Source: Metallococcus carri (GTDB taxonomy: Bacteria; Actinomycetota; Actinomycetes; Actinomycetales; Dermatophilaceae). Taken from it: 64,000 bases of DNA. Position 1 is the stretch's first letter, and each line of letters starts with the position of its first letter. The stretch is from the NCBI RefSeq assembly GCF_011440275.1, contig NZ_JAAOIV010000007.1, positions 124,001 to 188,000 of the forward strand, given 5' to 3'. The translations under genes and the position numbers were made by a program. The notes beneath the pieces were generated by a model. It was not told the DNA's origin, did not search any database, and was given only the letters and a program-made list of their open reading frames with translations. Of the stretch, positions 8,188 to 16,433 are shown in pieces.

Positions 8188-9034
8188 ACTGCCAGAGGTC
8201 GAGGCGCTCGCGGATTTCCTGCGCTCCCGCGTGGTCGGGCTGGCGGTCACCGGCGTGGAGCTCGGCTCGATCTCGGTGCTCAAGACCTATTCGCCGGCAC
8301 CCACCGCGCTCTCCGGGCTCTTCGTCACCGATGTGCAACGGCGCGGCAAGTTCATCGACCTCGACGTCGACGGCATCCACCTGATCTTCCATCTGGCGCG
8401 AGCCGGCTGGCTGCGCTGGTCCGAGCAGGCGCCGACCACCATGCTGCGGCCGGGCAAATCGCCGATCGCGCTGCGGGTCCGCTTCTCCGACGATTCCGGC
8501 TTCGACCTCACCGAAGCCGGCACCCAGAAGAGGCTCGCGGCATACCTGGTGAATTCCCCCGAGGAGGTGCCGGGGCTCGCGTCGCTGGGGCCGGAGCCGC
8601 TGGGGCTGTCGCGCGCGGATTTCGCGGCGATCCTGGAGGGGCGGCGCTCGCAGATCAAGGGCGTGCTGCGCGACCAGTCGCTGATCGCGGGCGTCGGCAA
8701 TGCGTATTCGGACGAGATCCTGCACGCGGCGAAGTTGTCGCCCTATGCGATCGCCGGTTCCTTGTCGACCGAGGAGGTCGACGTGCTGTATGCCGCCCTC
8801 CAGTCGGTGCTCACCTCGGCGGTGGAGGCGTCCCGCGGCAAGCCGGCCAAGGACCTGAAGGACGCCAAGCGGTCCGGCATGCGAGTGCATGGCCGCACCG
8901 GCGAGAAATGCCCGGTGTGCGGCGATGTGGTGCGCGAGGTGTCCTTCGCCGACCGGTCGATGCAGTACTGCGCGACCTGCCAGACCGGCGGCAAACCCCT
9001 CGCCGACCGCCGGATGTCCCGCCTGCTCAAATGA
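8180..9034 (+). CDS. Formamidopyrimidine-DNA glycosylase / endonuclease VIII family protein
   Basis: The 284-aa protein begins MPELPEVE, so after Met removal Pro is the N-terminal Schiff-base nucleophile and Glu follows, as in Fpg/Nei base-excision repair enzymes. The RRGKFIDLDV strand carries the conserved Lys. The helix-two-turn-helix region (KGVLRDQSLIAGVGNAYSDEIL, shown here by its ends KGVLRDQ and GNAYSDEIL) contains the invariant Asn. The C-terminus has a zinc finger with CPVCG and YCATCQ pairs. Whether it prefers 8-oxoguanine or oxidised pyrimidines cannot be decided here. Confidence 0.92.
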   Translation: MPELPEVEALADFLRSRVVGLAVTGVELGSISVLKTYSPAPTALSGLFVTDVQRRGKFIDLDVDGIHLIFHLARAGWLRWSEQAPTTMLRPGKSPIALRVRFSDDSGFDLTEAGTQKRLAAYLVNSPEEVPGLASLGPEPLGLSRADFAAILEGRRSQIKGVLRDQSLIAGVGNAYSDEILHAAKLSPYAIAGSLSTEEVDVLYAALQSVLTSAVEASRGKPAKDLKDAKRSGMRVHGRTGEKCPVCGDVVREVSFADRSMQYCATCQTGGKPLADRRMSRLLK

Positions 9035-9046
9035 GGGGGTATGCCG

Positions 9047-9865
9047 TCAGCCCTCGCCGAGCGCTCCGGGCGCGGCTCCCCGGGTGAGCTCTCGGCCGAT
9101 GCTGTTGGCCGCCACCCGCAAGGCCGTGACCAGGCGCGCCTCGCCGCGCAGGGAGGGCACGACGATCCCGAGCGCGGCGACGACCGTGTCGCGGTCGCAG
9201 ATGGGGACGGCGATCGAACAGGCGCCCAGGCTCATCTCCTCGCTCGTCGTCGCATAGCCGTTGTCCAGCACGGCCGCGAGCTGGCGCCGCAGCAGCCCGG
9301 GCTGGGTGATGGAGTAGGGCGTGGGCCGGGGCTGGGTGGGCAGGGTCGACAGCACCTGCCGGCGCAGCTCGACCGGAGCGTGGGCCAGCAGCACCTTGCC
9401 GACGGCCGTCGTGTGCAGCGGCAGTCGCGACCCGATGGTGCTCACGATCGGCACCGAGGTCGTCCCGCCGAGCCGGTCCAGGTAGAGCACCGACAGCCCG
9501 TCGCGCACGCCGAGATGGACGGTGGCCCGGGTGGCCCCGAAGACATCGTGCAGATAGGGCGAGGCCACCTCGACCAGACCGCGCTGGACCGGCGCGAGGA
9601 TGCCGAGGTCCCAGATGCGCCGGCCGATGGAGTAGGAGCCGCCGGCGGTGCGCGCCAGGGCGCCCCACTGGCGCAACTCACCGACCAGCCGGTGGGTGGT
9701 GGTGAGTGGCAGACCGGCACGTTTCGACAGCTCGGTGAGCGTCAGCACCCGATGCCGTTCGTCGAAGGCGCCGAGGATCGCCAACGCGCGGCTGGTGACG
9801 CTCGCACCACGGCCCGACGGGACGTGGTCCGGCGGCGCACCGCGGCCCGGCGGCGGGACAACCAT
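9047..9865 (-). CDS. IclR-family regulator, probable PcaR/PobR-type
   Basis: The 272-aa protein has an N-terminal winged HTH (VLTLTELSKRAGLPLTTTHR, about residues 41-60) and a C-terminal IclR ligand domain (GSRLPLHTTAVGKVLLAH, then SLGACSIAVPI). The ATG at 9865 is preferred to upstream starts, which would add an unrelated basic extension. It sits at the edge of a protocatechuate cluster, next to a PcaK-like transporter on the same strand. IclR proteins commonly regulate this pathway (PcaR/PcaU/PobR), and a shared palindrome lies upstream of pcaH and pobA. The regulatory link is inferred. Confidence 0.88.
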   Translation of the reverse strand: MVVPPPGRGAPPDHVPSGRGASVTSRALAILGAFDERHRVLTLTELSKRAGLPLTTTHRLVGELRQWGALARTAGGSYSIGRRIWDLGILAPVQRGLVEVASPYLHDVFGATRATVHLGVRDGLSVLYLDRLGGTTSVPIVSTIGSRLPLHTTAVGKVLLAHAPVELRRQVLSTLPTQPRPTPYSITQPGLLRRQLAAVLDNGYATTSEEMSLGACSIAVPICDRDTVVAALGIVVPSLRGEARLVTALRVAANSIGRELTRGAAPGALGEG

Positions 9866-9933
9866 GGGGTGATTGTCCCGCACGCCGGGTCGCGACGCTT
9901 CGGCCATCCCCGCGAGCGGTGAGTGGGCCGGGG

Positions 9934-11178
9934 TCACTCGTGCTCGAGGTGAGCGGGCACCGTGAGCAGCGCGAGGGCGGCGAACACCGCTGCGGCGGCG
10001 AAGGCGTAGAAGCCCCACGGATACGCGACACCGGAGGTGACGAGCATCCCGCCGAAGAAGGGACCGACGATCGCGCCGACCCGGCCGATGCCGGCGGCCA
10101 TGCCGAGGGCCGTGCCCCGCAGCCGGGTCGGGTAGAGGTGCCCGACGAAGGCGTAGACCAGCACCTGGGCGCTGAAGACGAAGACCCCGGCGAACATGAC
10201 CGCGGCGTAGACGAGCAGCGTGCTCGGCAGCCGCACCGACAGCAGCGCCAGCATGACGGCGGCGAGACCGAACCACAGCACGGTGACCGGCTTGGTGCCC
10301 CGCTGGTCAGCGGTGCGGCCGGCGAGCAGCAGGCCGAACACCGCGCCGAAGTTGAGCACGAGCAGCAGACCGATGCCCGCGGTGATGGAGTAGCCGGCCT
10401 CACCCATGATGGTCGGCAGCCAGGTGTTGAGGCCGTAGACCAGCAGCAGACCCATGAACGAGGTGACGCACAGCGCCACGCTCACGGCGAGATAGCGGCC
10501 GCGCATGACGTCGAGGAACCGGACGGACGGATCGGCCTGCTCGCCACGAGCGCGCGCTGCGGCCGCGTCGAGATAGGACTGCGATTCGGGCAGCTTGGCC
10601 CACATGAGCGGCAGGGTGAGCAGCCCGAGGACACCACCGATGACGAACATCACCCGCCAGCCCATGTCGCTCACGAGCCACAGCGCGAGCAGCGCGGTGA
10701 GGACCGCGCCGACGTTGTAGCCGGTCATGGTGCGGGTCACCGCCGTCCCGGCGCGGTCCCGCCGCGACTGCTCGCTCACGAAGGCGAGCGCGGTCGGCAG
10801 GCAGGCGCCCAGGCCCAGGCCGGCGAGGAAGCGCAGGAGGATGAACTGAGTTGCGTTCTGCGCCAACGCAATTGCCAGGGTAAAGGTCGAGAAGATCGCG
10901 ATGGAGGCGATGAGTGCGCGGCGCCTGCCGTGCCGATCGGTGAGCGGTCCGATCAGCACCGCACCGATGCCGACGCCGACCAGCCCCAGCGTCGAGGCGG
11001 TCGTGAGCGAGGCCTTGGTCAGGCCGAGATCACCGGTCTTGATGAGCGTCGGTATGACGGTGCCGAGGACGACGAGGTCGAACCCGTCGAGGGCCATGGC
11101 GATCCAGCACAGGATGACCAGCCACCGACCCGTGGTGGCCGGGTGGGTGGCGGAGTGGGTGGGATAGGTCGTCGTCAT
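9934..11178 (-). CDS. pcaK: Aromatic acid:H+ symporter, PcaK-like MFS
   Basis: The 414-aa protein has 12 predicted transmembrane segments and the AAHS-family first-helix motif ALDGFDLVVLGTVIPTL, in which the two Asp residues are characteristic. The loop 2-3 motif DRHGRRRAL and a loop 8-9 copy (AGRTADQRGTKPV) follow. A good ribosome site (GGAGGAAG) precedes the ATG at 11178. It is divergent from pcaH, which suggests uptake of 4-hydroxybenzoate or protocatechuate; the substrate is inferred from context. Confidence 0.88.
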   Translation of the reverse strand: MTTTYPTHSATHPATTGRWLVILCWIAMALDGFDLVVLGTVIPTLIKTGDLGLTKASLTTASTLGLVGVGIGAVLIGPLTDRHGRRRALIASIAIFSTFTLAIALAQNATQFILLRFLAGLGLGACLPTALAFVSEQSRRDRAGTAVTRTMTGYNVGAVLTALLALWLVSDMGWRVMFVIGGVLGLLTLPLMWAKLPESQSYLDAAAARARGEQADPSVRFLDVMRGRYLAVSVALCVTSFMGLLLVYGLNTWLPTIMGEAGYSITAGIGLLLVLNFGAVFGLLLAGRTADQRGTKPVTVLWFGLAAVMLALLSVRLPSTLLVYAAVMFAGVFVFSAQVLVYAFVGHLYPTRLRGTALGMAAGIGRVGAIVGPFFGGMLVTSGVAYPWGFYAFAAAAVFAALALLTVPAHLEHE

Positions 11179-11274
11179 GAGGCTTCCTCCTTGAAGAGAG
11201 CGTCGGCTCCAGCGAGGCGGCGCGTAGGTGCAGGGGAAATTCCCAAGGAGGGCGGGCGGCATACAAGAGCGTGG

Positions 11275-11289
11275 TTCCGTTCAGCGGAA
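11275..11289. promoter_or_regulatory. Candidate PcaR operator upstream of pcaH
   Basis: TTCCG-TTCAG-CGGAA is a perfect palindrome with a 5-bp centre, 46 bp upstream of the pcaH start in the gap divergent from the transporter. The same element, with one base changed in the centre, occurs 45 bp upstream of pobA. Two matching sites at equal distance in front of two genes of one pathway point to a common regulator, most likely the nearby IclR protein. Confidence 0.7.
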
Positions 11290-11334
11290 GGCCGGTCACG
11301 ACGGAGTGAGCCGGCGGTGCCTACGGTCGGGGTT

Positions 11335-12141
11335 ATGACCGACACAGTCCGGCAGCCGGTGGACGCCAGCACCCCCGATGTCACCCAGGCGCAGATCTCC
11401 GCCCAGATGGAGGACGCGGCGCAGTCCTATCTGCGCGGCCTGGCCGACCACGGCCGACGAGAGCTACACCCGCGACTGGACTACCCGGCATACCGCTCGA
11501 GTGTGTTGCGGCATCCGACGAAGGATCCGGTGCCGGTCGATCCGGAGGGCGTCGAGCTGTGGTCGCCGGTCTTCGGCGAGCGTGACGTCGCCGCCGTCGA
11601 AGCCGACCTCACCGCGGTCCACGCCGGCGAGCCCCTCGGGGAGCGCATCGTGGTCACCGGGCGGGTGCTCGACGCCCACGGCCGGCCGGTGCGCCGGCAG
11701 CTGGTCGAGGTCTGGCAGGCCAACGCCAGCGGCCGCTACGCCCACCAGCGCGATCAGCACCCGGCGCCTTTGGACCCGAATTTCACCGGCGTGGGCCGAT
11801 GCCTCACCGACGACCAGGGCTGGTACCGGTTCCAGACGATCAAGCCGGGTCCTTATCCGTGGCGCAACCACCGCAACGCCTGGCGGCCGGCTCACATCCA
11901 CTTCTCGCTCTTCGGCACCGAGTTCACCCAGCGGCTGGTCACCCAGATGTATTTCCCGGGCGACCCGCTCTTCGCGCTCGACCCGATCTACCAGTCGATC
12001 CTCGACCCCGCGGCGCGCGAGCGGCTGATCGCGAGCTACGACCATGACCTGACCCAGCCAGAATGGGCGACGGGCTACCGCTGGGACATCGTCCTCGACG
12101 GGACGCGCCGCACGCCGACCGAGGAGGACGTGGATGCCTGA
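11335..12141 (+). CDS. pcaH: Protocatechuate 3,4-dioxygenase, beta subunit
   Basis: The 268-aa catalytic subunit performs intradiol ring cleavage of protocatechuate to 3-carboxy-cis,cis-muconate. Expected Fe(III) ligands are visible: Tyr in ASGRYAHQRDQ, Tyr in KPGPYPWRNH, and two His in RPAHIHFSLFG. The N-terminal region before VEVWQANASG is the usual beta-subunit extension. The next gene overlaps by 8 bp and encodes the alpha subunit. Upstream starts in the same frame lie inside the transporter gene and are rejected. Confidence 0.95.
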   Translation: MTDTVRQPVDASTPDVTQAQISAQMEDAAQSYLRGLADHGRRELHPRLDYPAYRSSVLRHPTKDPVPVDPEGVELWSPVFGERDVAAVEADLTAVHAGEPLGERIVVTGRVLDAHGRPVRRQLVEVWQANASGRYAHQRDQHPAPLDPNFTGVGRCLTDDQGWYRFQTIKPGPYPWRNHRNAWRPAHIHFSLFGTEFTQRLVTQMYFPGDPLFALDPIYQSILDPAARERLIASYDHDLTQPEWATGYRWDIVLDGTRRTPTEEDVDA

Positions 12142-12703
12142 GGCTCGCGGCATACGGCCGGTGGAGACTCCCGCGCTCGACCCGACGCCCGGACAGACCG
12201 TGGGGCCCTTCTTCGGCTTCGCCCTGCCCGTGCCGGGAGGCGCCGAGATCGCGCCCGCGGGTGCCGCCGGGGCGGTGCGGCTGCACGGCCGCGTGCTCGA
12301 CGGCGCCGGATCGCCCGTGCCCGACGCCATGGTGGAGCTGTGGCAGAGCGACACCGACGGAGCGGTCGTGCAGCAGGCGGGCTCCTTGCGCCGGTCGGCC
12401 GGGGAGTTCACCGGCTGGGGTCGCGCCGCCACCGACGCCGACGGGTGGTACGAGTTCTGGACGCGCGTGCCCGGCGGCGGGTTCTTCAGCCTCGCGGTTT
12501 TCGCGCGGGGGCTGATGCATCGTCTCTTCACCCGCGCTTACCTGCCGACCGCCGCGAGCGATCCCTGGCTGTCGACGCTGCCGCAGGACCGGGCGGGCAC
12601 CCTCGTCGCTCGGGCGCAGGACGACGGGTTTGTCTTCGACATCCACCTGCAGGGCGACCAGGAGACGGTCTTCCTCGACTTCTCCGCAAGGGACCGTCGA
12701 TGA
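12134..12703 (+). CDS. pcaG: Protocatechuate 3,4-dioxygenase, alpha subunit
   Basis: The 189-aa protein begins its homology at TPGQTVGPFFGFALP, the typical alpha-subunit opening, and shares the beta-sandwich fold of PcaH (VELWQSDTDG, GWGRAATDADGWYEF) without the iron ligands. It pairs with PcaH in the alpha-beta protomer. Genes overlap at both ends: 8 bp with pcaH and ATGA with pcaB. Confidence 0.94.
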   Translation: MPEARGIRPVETPALDPTPGQTVGPFFGFALPVPGGAEIAPAGAAGAVRLHGRVLDGAGSPVPDAMVELWQSDTDGAVVQQAGSLRRSAGEFTGWGRAATDADGWYEFWTRVPGGGFFSLAVFARGLMHRLFTRAYLPTAASDPWLSTLPQDRAGTLVARAQDDGFVFDIHLQGDQETVFLDFSARDRR

Positions 12704-13899
12704 CCGCAGACCTGCTGTGGTCGGGCGCGCACCGCGCGGACGGTCTGGGCTCCGCAGACTTCGCGCGGGCGATGATCGCTGTCGAGCAGGCCTGGCTCGA
12801 GGTGCTGGTCGGCTCCGGCGTCGCTCCGCAGCAGGCGCGGGGCCGCCTGGACGCGACCGTCCTCGACGAAGCCGCGCTGGCCGCGCTCGCTGCCGCCACG
12901 GAAACCGACGGCACGCCGGTGCCCGCCCTGGTCGACCGGCTGCGGCGCAAGCATCCGGATGCTGCCCGCTGGGTGCATCGCGGGCTCACCAGTCAGGATG
13001 TCGTCGACACGGCTCTGATCCTCTTGGCTCGGGACGCGAATTCCCTTCTGCGTCAACGACTTCGGGCCTCAGCCTCGGCTCTGGTCATCTCCATCGAGCA
13101 ACACGGTCAGGCTCCCCTGCTCGCCCGCACGCTCACCCAGGCGGCCGCGCCGACGACCTGGGGGGTGCGCGCCTCGAACTGGTTGGACCGCATCCTCGAC
13201 GCGGTCGACGACCTCGACCGGCTGACCTTCCCGGTGCAGTATGGCGGCGCGGTCGGCACCCGGGCGGCCGGCGTCGAGTTGGGCCTGCCGCCGGGCGGGC
13301 CGACGCCCGTCTTCGCCGAGACGCTGGGATTGCAAGCCGGTCGCCCCTGGCACACCGACCGCGCCCCGATGACTCGCATCGCCGACGCGGTGGCGCGCGC
13401 CGGTGACGCGTGCGCCTCGATCGCCGGCGAGGTGCTCTCGCTCGCGCGCAACGACGCCGGCCAGAGCGAGGTGAGCGAGTCGCAGCCCGGTGGGTCCTCG
13501 ACGATGCCGCACAAGCGCAATCCGGTGCTCGCGACGCAGGTGCGCCGGGCCGGGTTCGTCATACCGGCTCTGCTCGCTGCGCTGCACGCCGCAGCCGCGG
13601 ATCAGAGCGACGAGCGGCCGGCCGGATCCTGGCAGGCCCAGTGGCGCCCCTTCGTCGAACTCCTGCAGATCGTCCTCGTCGCGGCCGGGCAGCTCGAAGA
13701 TCTGCTCGCCGGGCTGCAGGTCCACCCCGACGTGATGGCCGCGAACCTGCAGCGCGCAGGCCAGGACGTGCTCGCCGAGCAGCGGTCGATGGCCGAGCTG
13801 GCCGGGCACGAGCCGGCGCCGGACTACCTCGGGGAGAGCGAGCAGCTCGTCGCCGCGAGCCTTCAGCGCGCCCGCCGCGACCTCGGGAAGACGCGGTGA
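12700..13899 (+). CDS. pcaB: 3-carboxy-cis,cis-muconate cycloisomerase
   Basis: The 399-aa protein belongs to the fumarase/aspartase superfamily and carries its signature SSTMPHKRNP (about residues 266-275), plus HRGLTSQDVVDTA in the first conserved region. It converts 3-carboxy-cis,cis-muconate to gamma-carboxymuconolactone. Length is a little below the usual 440-450 aa of proteobacterial PcaB because the C-terminus is short. It is coupled by ATGA to pcaG and by GTGA to pcaD. Confidence 0.93.
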   Translation: MTADLLWSGAHRADGLGSADFARAMIAVEQAWLEVLVGSGVAPQQARGRLDATVLDEAALAALAAATETDGTPVPALVDRLRRKHPDAARWVHRGLTSQDVVDTALILLARDANSLLRQRLRASASALVISIEQHGQAPLLARTLTQAAAPTTWGVRASNWLDRILDAVDDLDRLTFPVQYGGAVGTRAAGVELGLPPGGPTPVFAETLGLQAGRPWHTDRAPMTRIADAVARAGDACASIAGEVLSLARNDAGQSEVSESQPGGSSTMPHKRNPVLATQVRRAGFVIPALLAALHAAAADQSDERPAGSWQAQWRPFVELLQIVLVAAGQLEDLLAGLQVHPDVMAANLQRAGQDVLAEQRSMAELAGHEPAPDYLGESEQLVAASLQRARRDLGKTR

Positions 13900-14639
13900 A
13901 CCGCCCCGCCCTCGTCCTGGGCCCATCGCTCGGGACGGCCGCGGAGGCCCTGTGGGGGCAGGTCGCCGAGCGGCTCGCCAACCGCGCCGACATCCTGCTG
14001 TGGGACTTGCCGGGCCACGGCACCCGCAGCGGGGAACAGGTACCCGGTCCGCTCACCATGGCCGACCTCGCGGCGGATCTGCAGCGGTATGCCGACAGCC
14101 GTGGGCTGCAGCGTTTTCATTACGCCGGCGTTTCGGTCGGCGGGTGCATCGGGCTGGAGCTGGCGCTGCGCGCGCCGGAGCGCCTCACCACCCTCACCGT
14201 GCTGTGCAGCGGCGCCCGCATCGGCAGCCCGGCGATGTGGCACGACCGGGTCGCCCAGGTCCGCGCTCACGGACCGGGCTCGCTGGTGGCGGCCGCGCAG
14301 GAGCGCTGGTTCGCGCCCGGCTTCGGGGCGCGGCAGCCCGCGGTTGCCGATGCGCTGCTGGCCTCGCTCGCGTCGGTCTCGACCGAGGGATATGCCGCGG
14401 TGTGCCACGCGCTTGCGGACTTCGACGCCCGGGACCGGCTGTCCGAGGTGGCGATGCCGGTGCTCGCCGTCGCGGGTGCCGATGACCGGGCCACCCCACC
14501 GGCGTCCCTGCGCGAGATCGCCGACGGCGTGCCCGAGGGCCGCTTCGTCGAGCTCGCCGAGGTCGCCCACCTCGCCCCCGCCGAAGCCCCCGACCGCGTG
14601 ACGCAACTCGTCCTCGACCAGATGGAGTCCTTCTCGTGA
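13896..14639 (+). CDS. pcaD: 3-oxoadipate enol-lactone hydrolase
   Basis: The 247-aa alpha/beta hydrolase has the nucleophile elbow GVSVGG (about residues 79-84), an Asp in AVAGADDRATPP and a late His in LAEVAHLAPAEAP. This completes a Ser-Asp-His triad. It hydrolyses beta-ketoadipate enol-lactone to 3-oxoadipate. The start is GTG, overlapping pcaB by 4 bp. Many actinobacteria fuse PcaD with PcaC as PcaL; here the two are separate, adjacent and coupled genes. Confidence 0.92.
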   Translation: MNRPALVLGPSLGTAAEALWGQVAERLANRADILLWDLPGHGTRSGEQVPGPLTMADLAADLQRYADSRGLQRFHYAGVSVGGCIGLELALRAPERLTTLTVLCSGARIGSPAMWHDRVAQVRAHGPGSLVAAAQERWFAPGFGARQPAVADALLASLASVSTEGYAAVCHALADFDARDRLSEVAMPVLAVAGADDRATPPASLREIADGVPEGRFVELAEVAHLAPAEAPDRVTQLVLDQMESFS

Positions 14640-15052
14640 CCTCGCCCGACACCTCCGGCACCGAGCACCCCGCCGACACTGACGACGGACGGCGCGCACG
14701 CGGTTTCGCGGTCCGGCGCGAGGTGCTCGGCGATGCCCATGTCGACCGGGCCGTCGCCGCGACCACCGAGCTGACCGCCGACTTCCAGGACCTGATCACC
14801 CGCTATGCCTGGGGAGAGATCTGGACCCGCCCGGGCCTGGACCGTCGCAGCCGGTCGCTCATCACGCTGACCGCGTTGGTGGCCGGTGGTCATCACGAGG
14901 AGCTCGCCCTGCACGTGCGCGCCGCGCGCCGCAACGGGCTCAGCGTGGCCGAGATCGGCGAATGCCTGCTGCAGTGCGCGATCTACTGCGGTGTGCCCGC
15001 GGCCAATGCCGCCTTCGCCGTCGCGCGCGCGGCGCTGGCGGACGAGTCGTGA
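14636..15052 (+). CDS. pcaC: 4-carboxymuconolactone decarboxylase
   Basis: The 138-aa protein belongs to the CMD/AhpD-like family: the all-alpha core LITLTALVAGGHHEELALHV followed by AARRNGLSVAEIGE and the YCGVPAANAAF helix. It decarboxylates 4-carboxymuconolactone to the enol-lactone used by PcaD. About 25 N-terminal residues are charged and low-complexity, perhaps a remnant of a linker as found in fused PcaL proteins (inference). Start GTG, overlapping pcaD; pcaI overlaps its end by GTGA. Confidence 0.92.
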   Translation: MTSPDTSGTEHPADTDDGRRARGFAVRREVLGDAHVDRAVAATTELTADFQDLITRYAWGEIWTRPGLDRRSRSLITLTALVAGGHHEELALHVRAARRNGLSVAEIGECLLQCAIYCGVPAANAAFAVARAALADES

Positions 15053-15747
15053 CCGCCCCGGCATACTCCCGGGTCTGCGCGAGCGCCGCCGAGGCGCTCG
15101 CGGGGATCGAGGACGGCTCGACGGTGCTCGTCGGCGGATTCGGGATGGCCGGTATGCCGGTCGCCCTCGTCGACGCGCTGATCGAGCAGGGCGCGACGGA
15201 CCTGACGATCGTGTCCAACAACGCCGGCAACGGGGACACCGGGCTCGCGGCCCTGCTCGCCGCCGGGCGGGTGCGCAAGGTCGTGTGTTCCTATCCGCGG
15301 CAGCACGATTCGTGGGTCTTCGACGGCCTCTACCGCGCCGGGAAGGTCGAGCTCGAGCTCGTCCCGCAGGGCACCCTGGCCGAGCGCCTGCGCGCTGCCG
15401 GCGCCGGGATCGGTGCCTTCTTCACGCCCACCGGGGCCGGCACGCCGCTCACCGAGGGCGCCGAGACCCGTGAGCTGGACGGGCGGCTGCAGGTGCTGCA
15501 GTACCCGCTGCCTGGGGATGTCGCGCTGATCGCGGCGCACCGGGCTGACGAGGTCGGCAACCTGGTCTACCGCAAGACCGCCCGCAATTTCGGCCCGGTG
15601 ATGGCCACCGCGGCCCGCACAACGGTCGTCCAGGTGAGCGAGGTGGTCCCGGCCGGGAGCCTCGACCCTGAAGCGATCGTGACCCCGGGCATCTACGTCG
15701 ATCGGATCGTGGTCACCGGCGAGCGAGCGGCGCGAGGAGAGCAGTGA
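15049..15747 (+). CDS. pcaI: 3-oxoadipate CoA-transferase, alpha subunit
   Basis: The 232-aa protein has the CoA-transferase subunit A signature GGFGMAGMP (about residues 29-37) and the family stretch TIVSNNAGNGDTGL. With PcaJ it moves CoA from succinyl-CoA to 3-oxoadipate. Start GTG, coupled to pcaC; pcaJ begins at its stop codon. No pcaF thiolase follows within the window, so the last step must be encoded elsewhere. Confidence 0.93.
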   Translation: MTAPAYSRVCASAAEALAGIEDGSTVLVGGFGMAGMPVALVDALIEQGATDLTIVSNNAGNGDTGLAALLAAGRVRKVVCSYPRQHDSWVFDGLYRAGKVELELVPQGTLAERLRAAGAGIGAFFTPTGAGTPLTEGAETRELDGRLQVLQYPLPGDVALIAAHRADEVGNLVYRKTARNFGPVMATAARTTVVQVSEVVPAGSLDPEAIVTPGIYVDRIVVTGERAARGEQ

Positions 15748-16394
15748 TGGAGCAGCACGCAGAACGCCTGGACACCGCCGGCCTCGCCGCCGCAGTCGCG
15801 CGCGATATCCCGACCGGGTCCTATGTCAACCTCGGCATCGGCCGGCCCACCGCGGTCGCGGCATACCTCGATCCCGCGCAGCGGGTGACCTTGCACACCG
15901 AGAACGGCATGCTCGGCATGGGTCCGCCCGCCGAGGGCGACGCGATCGACCCCGACCTCACCAATGCCGGCAAACAGCCGGTGACCGAGTTGCCGGGCGC
16001 GGCATATTTCCACCACGCCGACTCCTTCGCGATGATGCGCGGCGGTCACCTGGATGTCTGTGTGCTCGGCGCCTTCCAGGTGAGCGCGCGCGGCGACCTG
16101 GCCAATTGGCACACGGGTGAGCCCGACGCGATCCCGGCCGTCGGTGGCGCGATGGACCTCGCGATCGGCGCCAAGCGGGTGGTGGTGATGATGTCGCTCT
16201 TCGCCAAGGACGGCTCGCCCAAACTCGTGCCGGAGTGCAGTTATCCGCTCACCGGGCTGGCCTGCGTCGACCGGGTCTACACCGAGGTCGCGACCTTCGC
16301 GGTGACGCCGGAGGCTGTGATGGTCACCGCGACCTACGGTATGGCGTTCGCCGAGCTCGCCGAGCGCCTGCAGGTGCCGATCGTGGCCGGCTGA
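15747..16394 (+). CDS. pcaJ: 3-oxoadipate CoA-transferase, beta subunit
   Basis: The protein of about 215 aa carries the catalytic glutamate in TENGMLGMGP, the subunit B signature. GIGRPTAVAAYL and the SPKLVPECSYPLTG segment are also typical. ATG at 15747 is chosen; a GTG at 15744 is equally possible and both sit on the pcaI stop codon. This is the last gene of the pcaHGBDCIJ operon; a GC-rich hairpin follows. Confidence 0.93.
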   Translation: MEQHAERLDTAGLAAAVARDIPTGSYVNLGIGRPTAVAAYLDPAQRVTLHTENGMLGMGPPAEGDAIDPDLTNAGKQPVTELPGAAYFHHADSFAMMRGGHLDVCVLGAFQVSARGDLANWHTGEPDAIPAVGGAMDLAIGAKRVVVMMSLFAKDGSPKLVPECSYPLTGLACVDRVYTEVATFAVTPEAVMVTATYGMAFAELAERLQVPIVAG

Positions 16395-16395
16395 C

Positions 16396-16415
16396 CGGCC
16401 CGGCTGCCCGGGCCG
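16396..16415. terminator. GC-rich hairpin between convergent pcaJ and pobA
   Basis: CGGCCCGG-CTGC-CCGGGCCG forms a perfect 8-bp stem just after the pcaJ stop and before the pobA stop. There is no T-tract, as is common in actinobacterial terminators; it could serve both strands. Confidence 0.5.
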
Positions 16416-16433
16416 AGTGATCGACGCGGTCGG

